From Micromonospora sp. HNM0581 (lineage in GTDB: Bacteria > Actinomycetota > Actinomycetes > Mycobacteriales > Micromonosporaceae): a stretch of 64,000 nt of DNA. Within the stretch, counting starts at the first letter, position 1. Every line of letters starts with the position of its first letter. The DNA lies in the NCBI RefSeq assembly GCF_012726175.1, contig NZ_JAASAD010000005.1, forward strand, positions 62,001 to 126,000, in the 5' to 3' direction. Made by a program: the position numbers and the translations under genes. The notes beneath the pieces were generated by a model that did no database searches, had not been told where the DNA came from, and worked only from the letters and a program-made list of their open reading frames with translations. Below, piece by piece: positions 32,645 through 40,927 of this stretch.

Positions 32645-34207
32645 GTGACACCCCTCGCCCTCGACGCCCTCGTCCTGGACCGCGCCGCCCGGGAACCGGA
32701 GCGTCCGCTGTACGCCTTCGACGAGCTGGACCGACAGGTGTCGGCGGGGGAGTTCGCCGACCTGGCGGGCCGGGCAGCGGCGACGCTGGCCGCGCTGGGG
32801 GTCGGTCCCGGTGACCGGATCGCGGTGTGGGCCGAGAACAGCCTGGGCTGGCTGGTCCTGCTGGCCGCCGCCGCGTGGCGGGGTGCCGCGTTGGTCACCC
32901 TGCACCCCGGTCTGAGCACCGCGGAGCTGAGTTCGGCGCTGACCCGCAGTCACCCACGCCGGCTCTTCGTCGCCGACCAGGTACGGGACCGCGACGGCCC
33001 GGCGACCGCCGAGCAGGCCGTCGCCGGGCTGCGGCCCGACGCCCGCCCGGACGGCTGGCATGCGTTCGGCGACGACCTGGCCGGGCTGGGTGACGCGGCG
33101 GGCTCGGTGCCGGTACCGGCCGGCGACCCCGACGCCGTGCTCAACATCCAGTTCACCTCGGGTTCGACCGGCCCGGCCAAGATGGTCGCGCTCAGCGCCC
33201 GGAACCTGATCGCCAACGCGCGGTGGACGGCCGACGCCGCCGGCCTCGGTGCCGGCGACCGGATCGCTTCGCCGCTGCCGCTGGCACACGCAGCTGGCCT
33301 CGGCAGCGGTGCCGTCCTGGCCCTGGCCACCGGGGCGTTGTGGGTGTCGGCGCGCCGGTTTAGGTCCGGCCCGGTGCTGGACCAGATCGCCCGGCTCCGC
33401 TGCACCGTGCTCCAGGCGGTACCGACGATGGCGACGATGCTCGCCGACACCGTCGAGGCCGCACCGGACCGCTACGACCTGACCTCACTGCGGGTCGGAT
33501 TCCTCGGCGGCGCGCCCTGCGCACCGGCGTTGCTCGCCCGGACCCGGCGGGTGCTCGGGCTGGACCGCGTCGCCGTGGTCTACGGGCAGACCGAGGCCGG
33601 ACCGACGATCAGTGTCGATCCCGGCGACGGAACCTGCGGCCACCCCGGTGACACGGTCGGCCGGATCGTGCCGGACCTGTCCGCTGTCGTGGTCGCTCCC
33701 GGCACCCGGACCGAACTGTCCGCCGGGCGAACCGGTGAGCTGCTGGTGCGCGGTGAGTCGGTGACCGCCGGCTACGTCGACGATCCGGCCGCGACCCGGG
33801 CCACGCTAACCGGCGACGGTTGGTTGCGCACCGGTGACCTGGGCGCGCTCAGCGCCGATCGGATCTTCACCCTCACCGGCCGGGTCAAGGAACTGATCAT
33901 CCGCGGTGGCGAGAACGTCAGCCCGGCCGAGGTCGAGGCGGCGTTGCTCGACGATCCGGCCGTGGCCCAGGTGTGCGTACTCGGCGTGCCGTCGCCCCGC
34001 TGGGGCGAGGAGGTGGGTGCCCTCGTCGTCGCCGTCGCGGGCAGTCGGATCGACCCCGACCGGCTCGCCGGGGTGGCCGCCGACCGGCTGGCCCGACACA
34101 AGGTGCCGACACGTGTCCGTACGGTCGCGGGCCTGCCGCTGCTGCCGTCCGGCAAGGTCGACAGGCGTGCCGCGCTCGGCCTGCTCACCGGCGAGGAGGA
34201 ACACTGA
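32645..34207 (+). CDS. Acyl-CoA synthetase (AMP-forming)
   Basis: A 520-residue ANL-superfamily enzyme from GTG 32645 (AAGGAG nine bases upstream). It activates a carboxylic acid with ATP and joins it to CoA. The P-loop-like motif is IQFTSGSTGPAKMVALS. Further landmarks are VYGQTEAGPTI (adenine binding), DGWLRTGDLGALSADRIFTL with the catalytic-hinge Asp, KELIIRGGENVSPAEVE and the C-terminal acylating lysine in LLPSGKVDRR. The substrate could be an aromatic or aliphatic acid. With the enoyl-CoA hydratase, lyase and ThDP genes it forms a short acyl-CoA module, so the imported compound may carry a side chain that is removed before ring cleavage. Confidence 0.88.
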   Translation: MTPLALDALVLDRAAREPERPLYAFDELDRQVSAGEFADLAGRAAATLAALGVGPGDRIAVWAENSLGWLVLLAAAAWRGAALVTLHPGLSTAELSSALTRSHPRRLFVADQVRDRDGPATAEQAVAGLRPDARPDGWHAFGDDLAGLGDAAGSVPVPAGDPDAVLNIQFTSGSTGPAKMVALSARNLIANARWTADAAGLGAGDRIASPLPLAHAAGLGSGAVLALATGALWVSARRFRSGPVLDQIARLRCTVLQAVPTMATMLADTVEAAPDRYDLTSLRVGFLGGAPCAPALLARTRRVLGLDRVAVVYGQTEAGPTISVDPGDGTCGHPGDTVGRIVPDLSAVVVAPGTRTELSAGRTGELLVRGESVTAGYVDDPAATRATLTGDGWLRTGDLGALSADRIFTLTGRVKELIIRGGENVSPAEVEAALLDDPAVAQVCVLGVPSPRWGEEVGALVVAVAGSRIDPDRLAGVAADRLARHKVPTRVRTVAGLPLLPSGKVDRRAALGLLTGEEEH

Positions 34208-35565
34208 TGCAGCTCGGATCGTGCTTCCTGGACTCGTTGACCGTCACCAGCTTCTTCGGCAACGCCGAGATGCGCGGGATCTTCAACGACCGCCAGCTCA
34301 TGCAGTCCTGGCTCGACGTCGAGGCGGCGCTGGCCCGTGCCCAGGCCGGTCTCGGGATCATTCCGTCGGCGGCGGCTGATGCGATCACCGAAGCGGCCCG
34401 GCTCGACCGGCTCGACACGGCGGTGCTCGCCGCCGACGCCGCCGACACCGTGCACCCGCTGGTGCCGTTGATCCGGGCACTGACCGCCGCGTGTCACGGC
34501 GACGCCGGCCGGTACGTCCATCTCGGCGCGACCACCCAGGACGTGATGGACACCGGTTTCGTACTGCGGACCCGGGCCGGTCTGGACGTCGTACAGCGTC
34601 AGGTGGACGATCTGGTGCGCATCCTGCGCCGGCTGGCCCTGCGCCACCGTGCCACCCCGATGCCGGCCCGTACGCACGGTCAGCAGGCGTTGCCGACCAC
34701 GTTCGGCCTGCGCTGCGCGGTCTGGCAGGGCGAGCTGCAACGGCACCGGGCCCGGCTGGCTCAGCTTCGCGAACGACTGCTGGTGACCAGCATGGGTGGG
34801 GCCGCCGGCACCATGGCCGGGTACGGGCCGCAGGCGTTCGCGCTGGAGCGCGCGGTGGCCGACGAACTCGGTCTCGGTGTCGCGGACACCCCGTGGCACG
34901 CCACCTCGGACCGGTTCGCCGAGTGCCTGATGGTTCTCGGGATGGTCGCCGCCAGCGCCGAGAAGCTGGCCCGGGAGATCTACTTCCTCGGTCGTACCGA
35001 GGTCGGCGAGGCGTACGAGCCGCAGCGGGCCACCCAGGTGGGCAGCAGCACCATGCCGCACAAACGCAACCCGATCCGGTGTGAGGCCGTGATCGCCGCC
35101 GCCGGCACCCTGCGCGCCCAGGTGCCCCTGGCCCTACAGACGATGGTGGCCCAGGACGACCGCGACATGGGCGTCGGCATGACGCTGTGGAAGCTGCTGC
35201 CGGAGTGTTTCATCCTCATCGGCGGTGGCCTGGACCGGCTGGTCGAGGTCTTCGGTGATCTCGGTGTCAATCCGGACCGGATGCGCGCCAACCTGGACGT
35301 CACCGGCGGGCTGGTGCTGTCCGAGGCGGTCATGCTCCGACTCGCCGGATCACTGGGCCGGGAGCAGGCCCACCACCTGGTGATGCGGATCGTCCGCGAC
35401 AGCCTGGAGCAGAACCGGCAGTTCGCCGAGGTGCTGCGGGCTGATCCGCAGGTCGCCGCCGCTCTGCCCGGCGCCGACCTGGCCGGACTGCTCGACCCGG
35501 TGTCGTACGTCGGCCACGCCGCCGCGCTCGTCGACCGAGCCCTCCTGACTTCGGAGTCCCCATGA
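34207..35565 (+). CDS. Fumarase/aspartase superfamily lyase (adenylosuccinate lyase/CMLE-like)
   Basis: A 452-residue lyase starting at ATG 34207, whose A is the last base of the ligase stop (TGATG). The superfamily loop is TQVGSSTMPHKRNPIRCEAV, which holds the catalytic Ser. RYVHLGATTQDVMDTGFVLR and ARTHGQQALPTTFGLR match region 1-2 motifs of adenylosuccinate lyases and 3-carboxy-muconate cycloisomerases. Members eliminate fumarate from succinyl-amines or argininosuccinate, or cycloisomerise muconates. Housekeeping purB is unlikely in this operon; an aminosuccinate (C-N) lyase or a muconate cycloisomerase are both possible. C-N cleavage releasing an amine would fit an aminophenol-producing route; this is inference. 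Confidence 0.8.
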   Translation: MQLGSCFLDSLTVTSFFGNAEMRGIFNDRQLMQSWLDVEAALARAQAGLGIIPSAAADAITEAARLDRLDTAVLAADAADTVHPLVPLIRALTAACHGDAGRYVHLGATTQDVMDTGFVLRTRAGLDVVQRQVDDLVRILRRLALRHRATPMPARTHGQQALPTTFGLRCAVWQGELQRHRARLAQLRERLLVTSMGGAAGTMAGYGPQAFALERAVADELGLGVADTPWHATSDRFAECLMVLGMVAASAEKLAREIYFLGRTEVGEAYEPQRATQVGSSTMPHKRNPIRCEAVIAAAGTLRAQVPLALQTMVAQDDRDMGVGMTLWKLLPECFILIGGGLDRLVEVFGDLGVNPDRMRANLDVTGGLVLSEAVMLRLAGSLGREQAHHLVMRIVRDSLEQNRQFAEVLRADPQVAAALPGADLAGLLDPVSYVGHAAALVDRALLTSESP

Positions 35566-36311
35566 CACGTGAACAGACGGTGCTGCTGCAACGGGACGGC
35601 CGGTTGGCCCGGGTGGTCCTGCACCGGCCGGACCGGCGCAACAGTTTCGACCTCGCGATGCTCTCCCGCTTCGAGGACGTGCTGCACGAGCTCGGCCGCG
35701 ACCGCACGGTCGAGGTGGTGGTGTTGACCGGCGCGGGCACGGCGTTCTGCGCCGGCACCGACCTGCACGAGCTGGCCGGTCTCGACGCGGAAACCACCAT
35801 GCACGTGCAGCGGCGTACCGCTGAACTCGTCGAACGCTGGTACCGGTTGGAGCAGACCACCGTCGCTGCCTTCAACGGGCCGGCGATCGGCTCGGGTGCC
35901 GTGCTGGGGCTCGCCAGTGACCTGCGGGTGGCCGCCGCGAGCGCGTACTTCACCTTCCCCGAGGTGACCTTCGGTATCCCGCTGACCTGGAGTGGTATGG
36001 CGATCCTCGCCGATCTGGTCGGTGCCGACCTGGCGAAGCGGTGGCTGCTGCTCGGTGAGCGGGTCGAGCCGGCCGACATGCTGGCTCTGCGCCTGGTCAC
36101 CGCCGTGGTCGACGCCGACGAACTCCCGGCCGCCGTGGCCGGTGTCACCGACCGGCTGCTCGCCACCTCGGCGGTCGGCCGGTCGATGACCAAGCGCGCG
36201 GCCCGGCTGGCCGGTCCACGTTTCGACGCGGCGGCCAACGACTCCTACCTCGGCGCGTTGAGCGTGGCGTTGCGTCCGGCCGGTGGCTACCTGGACGGGG
36301 GGACGCGGTGA
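35562..36311 (+). CDS. Enoyl-CoA hydratase/isomerase family protein
   Basis: A 249-residue crotonase-fold protein, ATGA-coupled to the lyase gene. The oxyanion-hole segments are AGTAFCAGTDLHELAGLDA and FNGPAIGSGAVLGLASDLRV. The usual first catalytic Glu position (near GAVLGLA) has no Glu, while FTFPEVTFGIPL carries the Glu/Gly pair of the second. With only one acidic residue it may be an isomerase, a retro-Claisen or a thioester hydrolase rather than a true hydratase. It should act on the CoA ester made by the ligase at 32645-34207. Confidence 0.82.
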   Translation: MTREQTVLLQRDGRLARVVLHRPDRRNSFDLAMLSRFEDVLHELGRDRTVEVVVLTGAGTAFCAGTDLHELAGLDAETTMHVQRRTAELVERWYRLEQTTVAAFNGPAIGSGAVLGLASDLRVAAASAYFTFPEVTFGIPLTWSGMAILADLVGADLAKRWLLLGERVEPADMLALRLVTAVVDADELPAAVAGVTDRLLATSAVGRSMTKRAARLAGPRFDAAANDSYLGALSVALRPAGGYLDGGTR

Positions 36312-37927
36312 AGGTCTTCGAGGCGATCTGCGACGCCGTCGTCGCGCACGGCGTCGACACCATCTTCGGCCTGCTCGGCGACGCCAACATGTTCCTGGTC
36401 GCCGACCTGGTGCACCGGCACGGTGTGCGGTTCGTGGCGGCCCGCAACGAGAACGCCGCGGTGATGATGGCAGACGGCTACGCCCGGGTCACCGGCCGGT
36501 GCGGGGTCGCCACCGTCACCCACGGACCGGGTTTGGCGGTGGCGGGGACGGCGTTGACCATTGCCCGGCAGGCCCGTACCCCGCTGGTGCTGATCGCCGG
36601 TGACACCCCGCCCGGTGATCCGCTGCACGTGCAGCATTTCGACCAGCAACCGTACGCCCTGGCCACCGCGGGTACCTTCGTGCCGGTCGCCGCCGCCGCG
36701 ACCGCCGTGCGTGACGTCGGGCTGGCGTTCCGGTCGGCCCGGGAGCTGCCCGGCCCGGTGGTGCTGAACGTGCCGATCGACCTGGCGGACGAGACGGTGC
36801 CGCCCGGCACGGTGGCGCCGGTGTCCGTGGTGCCCCGGGTGCCCCGACCACTGGTGCCGGACCCCGACGACGTCGACGCGTTGGCCCGACGGTTGCGGTC
36901 GGCGCGACGCCCGGTGCTGCTCGCCGGACGGGGAGCGGAGTCGGCGGCAACCGCGATCCGGGAGCTGGCCGACCGCAGTGGGGCGCTGCTCGCCACCACG
37001 CTGATGGCCGCCGGCCTGTTCACCGGGCACCCGTACGACCTCGGGGTGGCCGGTGGGCTGTCCCGGCCGCTGACCCGGCGGACGCTCGCCGGTGCGGACC
37101 TGGTGGTCACCTTCGGCGCCGGGCTCAACCGCTGGACCACCGACCACGGCGCCCTCTTCCCCGAGGCTGTGGTGGTCAGCGTGGACGTCGACCCGGCGGC
37201 GATCGGGGCCCGCTGGCCGGTGGCCGCCGGGGTGCGCGGCGACGCCGGTGAGACAGCCAGAGCGGTGTCGGCGGTACTGGCACCGACGCGCCGGCCGAAC
37301 TGGCGCAGCGCCGACCTGCCGGCCGAGCTGGCGGCCGCCGACCCCTTCGCGGACCTGCGCATCGAGTCCCCGACGGACCGGATCGATCCTCGGGCGTTCA
37401 TCCGGATCTGCGCCGAGCGGCTGCCACGCGAGCGGACCACCGTGGTCGGCGTCGGTCACTTCGGCGGCTGGCCGAACCTGCTGCTCGACTCGGTCGCCAC
37501 CGACCGGTCGTTCGTCGCGCCGTGGGAGTTCGGCAGCATCGGTGTCGGGCTGCCGTTCTCGGTGGGTGCCGCCGTGGGTCGTCCCGACCGGCCGGTGGTC
37601 GCCTTCGAGGGCGACGGCAGCCTGCTCACCGGACTCGGCGAGTTGGACACCCTCGCCCGGGTCGGGGCACCGGTGCTGCTGGTGCTGCTCGACGATGCCG
37701 CGTACGGCGCGGAGGTGCGCAAGCTCGCCCCACGGGGGGCCGACCCGGACCTGGCCCGGTTCCCCGGCCGGGATCTCGCCGCGGTGGCCCGCGCGCTCGG
37801 GTTGCCGGCGTGGACCGTCACCGACGACGCGGGTGCGCAGGCCGCCTTCGACGAGGTGTTGCCGTTGTCCGGGCCGGCCGTGCTCCACGTGCGGGTACGC
37901 CCCGACGTGATCCAGGAGAAGTTCTGA
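36308..37927 (+). CDS. Thiamine diphosphate-dependent enzyme (acetolactate synthase/2-hydroxyacyl-CoA lyase type)
   Basis: A 539-residue ThDP enzyme with GTG 36308 overlapping the upstream stop. The Pyr domain has the activating Glu in VAARNENAAVMMADGYARVT. The central FAD/NAD-like domain (residues 190-330) and the PP domain follow. In the ThDP motif EGDGSLL...LLDDAAYG the metal-binding Asn-Asn of relatives is Asp-Asp. Glyoxylate carboligase lacks the Glu, so this is not a canonical one. Candidates are 2-hydroxyacyl-CoA lyase, benzoylformate-type decarboxylase or an acetolactate-synthase-like carboligase. A 2-hydroxyacyl-CoA lyase would fit the CoA ligase beside it. It is the last gene before the convergent iclR gene, whose stop is 5 bases away. 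Confidence 0.82.
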   Translation: MKVFEAICDAVVAHGVDTIFGLLGDANMFLVADLVHRHGVRFVAARNENAAVMMADGYARVTGRCGVATVTHGPGLAVAGTALTIARQARTPLVLIAGDTPPGDPLHVQHFDQQPYALATAGTFVPVAAAATAVRDVGLAFRSARELPGPVVLNVPIDLADETVPPGTVAPVSVVPRVPRPLVPDPDDVDALARRLRSARRPVLLAGRGAESAATAIRELADRSGALLATTLMAAGLFTGHPYDLGVAGGLSRPLTRRTLAGADLVVTFGAGLNRWTTDHGALFPEAVVVSVDVDPAAIGARWPVAAGVRGDAGETARAVSAVLAPTRRPNWRSADLPAELAAADPFADLRIESPTDRIDPRAFIRICAERLPRERTTVVGVGHFGGWPNLLLDSVATDRSFVAPWEFGSIGVGLPFSVGAAVGRPDRPVVAFEGDGSLLTGLGELDTLARVGAPVLLVLLDDAAYGAEVRKLAPRGADPDLARFPGRDLAAVARALGLPAWTVTDDAGAQAAFDEVLPLSGPAVLHVRVRPDVIQEKF

Positions 37928-37932
37928 GCGGG

Positions 37933-38757
37933 TCAGTCGCCCCAGACGTCACCGAAGCCGTGTCCGAGCTGCCGGGACAGGTCGTCGGCGGTGCGGCGGG
38001 CTGCGGTGGCCAGTTCCGTCACCCGTGGCCCGTCGAGCCGGAAGATCGGGCCGGAGACGCTGATGGCAGCGGTGACCCGGCCGCGGCGGTCGCGGACCGG
38101 CGCGGCGACGACCCGGAGTCCCTGCTCGCTCTCCTGGTCGTTGAGCGCCCAGCCCTGCTGCCGGACGATCGCCATCCGGGACACGAACGTGTCCAGGTCG
38201 GTGATCGTGTTGTCGGTGAGGGCGGTGAACGGTGCTCCGGCGAGTGTCCTGCGCAGCTGTGCGTCGTCCTGGTCGATCAGCAGTGCCTTGCCGGCGGCGC
38301 TGCACCACAGCGGGATGCGGCGGCCGAGCCGGGAGACGAGCTGCAGGTTTCGGGTGCCCTGCACGACATGTATCGAGATGGCGTCGAGCCCTTCCAGGAC
38401 CGAGAGGTTGACGCTCTCGCCCTCCTCCTCGGCCAGCCGGTGCACCAGGGGGCGGGCGACGGCGTGCAGGTCGAGGCCGGCCAGGTAGCGGGCGCCGAGT
38501 TCGAAGACGGTCACTCCGAGCCGGTAGTTCCCGTTCTCCTCGTTGCGGTGCAGGAAGCCGGCGTCGGCCAGGGCGCGGAACAGCCGGCTGGCGGTCGACT
38601 TGTGCAGGCCGAGTTCGCGGCTGACATCGCTGACCTTGCGTTCGGCGTCGACGCCACGGAAGGCGAGCAGCACGCTGAGCGCGCGGTCCAGGGCCTGCGT
38701 GCCGGATTCGCGGGGCGCCGGCCCGTCCTCCGGGCCGGGGTCAGTGGCGTACGACAT
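37933..38757 (-). CDS. IclR family transcriptional regulator
   Basis: A 274-residue regulator. The start chosen is ATG 38757, with AAGGTGGGA ten bases upstream; a GTG four codons earlier is possible. Residues 20-85 are the winged helix-turn-helix (TQALDRALSVLLAF, VSRELGLHKSTASRLFRALA). The C-terminal GAF-like effector domain (GESVNLSVLEGLDAISIHVV, RIPLWCSAAGKALL, GLRVVAAPVRDRRGRVTAAI) is complete. It is encoded between the two operons of the island, convergent with one and divergent from the other. Operator-like sites are in its own promoter and in that of the importer operon, so it is probably autoregulated and controls both. The effector could be the imported aromatic or 2-aminophenol. Confidence 0.9.
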   Translation of the reverse strand: MSYATDPGPEDGPAPRESGTQALDRALSVLLAFRGVDAERKVSDVSRELGLHKSTASRLFRALADAGFLHRNEENGNYRLGVTVFELGARYLAGLDLHAVARPLVHRLAEEEGESVNLSVLEGLDAISIHVVQGTRNLQLVSRLGRRIPLWCSAAGKALLIDQDDAQLRRTLAGAPFTALTDNTITDLDTFVSRMAIVRQQGWALNDQESEQGLRVVAAPVRDRRGRVTAAISVSGPIFRLDGPRVTELATAARRTADDLSRQLGHGFGDVWGD

Positions 38758-38784
38758 CTTGCTTCCCACCTTCTCGGTTGCTAG

Positions 38785-38820
38785 GTTTCACAATATAACT
38801 CTAGGACCACAATATGGTCC
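38785..38820. promoter_or_regulatory. Tandem IclR-type operator sites in the iclR/hyuB divergence
   Basis: GGACCA-CAATA-TGGTCC (38804-38820) is a perfect 6-5-6 palindrome. A weaker site, GTTTCA-CAATA-TAACTC (38785-38801), lies 19 bases before it, centre to centre. Both contain CACAATAT. The arrangement and spacing repeat those at 27865-27900. The sites are 28 bases upstream of the iclR start and about 90 bases before hyuB. The region is markedly A/T-rich compared with its surroundings. Confidence 0.65.
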
Positions 38821-38908
38821 AACGCGATGTGGGTCCCCGACGAGGTGACCCGTTCCGGTGGCCGTTCTCCCGCCGCCGGGATCGAGCCGGAAGCAGTGAG
38901 GCATCCGC

Positions 38909-40927
38909 ATGACCGTGAACCCGATCGACCTGGAAATCGTCACCGAAGGTCTCATCTCGATCGTCCGGGAGATGCGACAGACGATCTTCCGTACGGCGCA
39001 CTCGCCGGTGATCGCCGACGCGCAGGACTTCTCCTGCGCGCTGTTCGACCCGCAGGGGCAGATGGTCGCCCAGGGCCGGGACATGCCCGGTCACGTCATC
39101 GCCATGCCGGCCTCGGTCGCCGAGATCTTCGCCGACTTCGCCGACCAGATGCGCCCGGGAGACCTCTACATCGTCAACGACCCCTACCGGGGCGGCAGTC
39201 ACCTCAACGACGTCACCCTGATCAGCCCGGTCTTCGTCGACGGGAGGCTCTTCCTCTTCCCCTGCGTCCGCATGCACTGGGCGGACATCGGCGGGATGAC
39301 CCCCGGTAGCGTCTCCGGCCAGGCCACCGAAATCCTTCAAGAGGGGCTGCGGATCCCGCCGATCAAGCTGATCGAGCAGGGCCGGCCCAACCGGGCCGCG
39401 TTCGACATCGTCTTCGCGAACGTGCGCATGGCCGAGGAGCGCCGCGGTGACCTCGAGTCCAGCATCGCCGCCTGCCACACCGCCGAACGCCGGCTGCGCG
39501 AACTCGTCGCCCGGCACGGCACCGACCTCGTCGACACCTGCGTCGCCGCCAACATGGACCGCACCGAGCAGCGGCTGCGCGCCATGATCCGGGCTCTGCC
39601 CGACGGCACCTACCGCTACGAGGACTACCTCGACCTGTACACCGACGGCCGCTACGACGCCGCCATCGTCCGCTGCGCGCTCAGCGTCGACGGCGACGAG
39701 ATCCAGGCCGACTTCCGGGGCTCGTCGACACAGGTGGCGGCCGTGGTGAACTCCTCGCGGGCGATGACCGTCGCCGGGGTCTTCATCGCGGTCAAGTCGG
39801 CGCTGGACCCCGGCGGCCTGGTCAACCACGGTGCCTTCCGGCCGCTGCGGGTGCTCACCGAGCCCGGCACCGTCGTGCACGTCAGCTACCCGGCGCCGGC
39901 CAACGCGCACAGCGAGGTCCGCAAACGGGTCATCTCGGCCGTGATGGCCGCCCTCAGTCAGGTGGCACCCGACCTCATCGCCGCCGACCAGTTCGGTACC
40001 ACCTTCCAGAACCTCATCGGCGGCGTCGACGAGCACACCGGTCGGCCCTACCTCTACTACGACTATCCGGCCGGTGGCAACGGCGGATTCCTCGAAGCCG
40101 ACGGGCCCAGCGCGATGAACCCCGTCGACCTCGGCGACATCTCCACCATCCAGTCCGTCGAGCGGTTGGAGACCGAGATCCCCATCCTCGTCGAATCGTG
40201 CGAGCTGCGGACCGGCTCCGGTGGAGACGGGGCCCGCCGGGGTGGGCTCGGCAGCCGCCGGGCAACCCGCCTGCTGGCCAGTGGCGGGTCCTACTCGGTG
40301 CAGACCGACCGGACCACGGTCCCGCCGTACGGGCTGCGCAACGGAGGGCCCGGCGCCCCCACCGTGACCCACGTCCGGCGCGCGGACGGCGCGCGGGTCG
40401 ACTTCGCCACCCCCGGTAAGGTCGCCGGTTTCCCGATGCGCACCGGCGACGTCCTGGTGATGGAGTCGGCCGGCGGCGGCGGGTGGGGTGACCCGCTGGA
40501 GCGGCTGCCCGAGGACGTCGCCGAGGACGTCGCCCAGGAATACCTGAGCATCGCCGAGGCCCGGCGACGCTACGGGGTGGAGATCGGCCCGACCGGCCGG
40601 GTCGACACCGCCGCGACCGCCACCAACCGTCGACGGCTGCGCGACGAGCGGCGCTGGTTGCGGACCGTCGTCACCGCGAACCCGGCCTACACCGGCCAGC
40701 GGGGGCAGCGCCGCCTGGCGTACGTCGCCGCCGGCAGCGACCTCGCCGAGGACACCCTCATCGAGGTCCACGGCGCACACCCGGCCCCGCTACGGGCCTG
40801 GCTGCGGCACGACACGGCACTTGCCGCTGACGAACTCGCCCTCGACGACGACGGGCTGCAGATTCTCGGTGTCGCCCCGCACGACCGTACCCACGTGCGG
40901 GTGCTCGCCGGGGAAGGATGGACATGA
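38909..40927 (+). CDS. Hydantoinase/oxoprolinase-type subunit B (HyuB-like) with C-terminal extension
   Basis: A 672-residue hydantoinase B subunit. It opens with the family pattern NPIDLEIVTEGLISIVREMR and contains RTAHSPVIADAQDFSCALFD, DLYIVNDPYRGGSHLNDVTL and SAGGGGWGDPLER near the end of the conserved domain. It would form an ATP-dependent lactam or cyclic-amide hydrolase with HyuA (30631-32640). Roughly the last 85 residues (from AYTGQRGQRRLAYVAAGS) extend beyond typical HyuB proteins and look like a small beta-rich domain. It is the first gene of the microcompartment operon and its stop overlaps the dioxygenase start (ATGA), so translation of both is coupled. Confidence 0.88.
   Translation: MTVNPIDLEIVTEGLISIVREMRQTIFRTAHSPVIADAQDFSCALFDPQGQMVAQGRDMPGHVIAMPASVAEIFADFADQMRPGDLYIVNDPYRGGSHLNDVTLISPVFVDGRLFLFPCVRMHWADIGGMTPGSVSGQATEILQEGLRIPPIKLIEQGRPNRAAFDIVFANVRMAEERRGDLESSIAACHTAERRLRELVARHGTDLVDTCVAANMDRTEQRLRAMIRALPDGTYRYEDYLDLYTDGRYDAAIVRCALSVDGDEIQADFRGSSTQVAAVVNSSRAMTVAGVFIAVKSALDPGGLVNHGAFRPLRVLTEPGTVVHVSYPAPANAHSEVRKRVISAVMAALSQVAPDLIAADQFGTTFQNLIGGVDEHTGRPYLYYDYPAGGNGGFLEADGPSAMNPVDLGDISTIQSVERLETEIPILVESCELRTGSGGDGARRGGLGSRRATRLLASGGSYSVQTDRTTVPPYGLRNGGPGAPTVTHVRRADGARVDFATPGKVAGFPMRTGDVLVMESAGGGGWGDPLERLPEDVAEDVAQEYLSIAEARRRYGVEIGPTGRVDTAATATNRRRLRDERRWLRTVVTANPAYTGQRGQRRLAYVAAGSDLAEDTLIEVHGAHPAPLRAWLRHDTALAADELALDDDGLQILGVAPHDRTHVRVLAGEGWT

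Noticed and set aside
34207..35565. Housekeeping purine-synthesis adenylosuccinate lyase (purB)
   Set aside because: It is locked by overlaps into a catabolic IclR-type operon, and the superfamily motifs alone cannot distinguish purB from CMLE or aminosuccinate lyases.
36308..37927. Glyoxylate carboligase assignment for the ThDP enzyme
   Set aside because: True glyoxylate carboligase has Val in place of the activating Glu; here Glu is present in ARNENAAV, so only a broader ThDP-enzyme call is justified.
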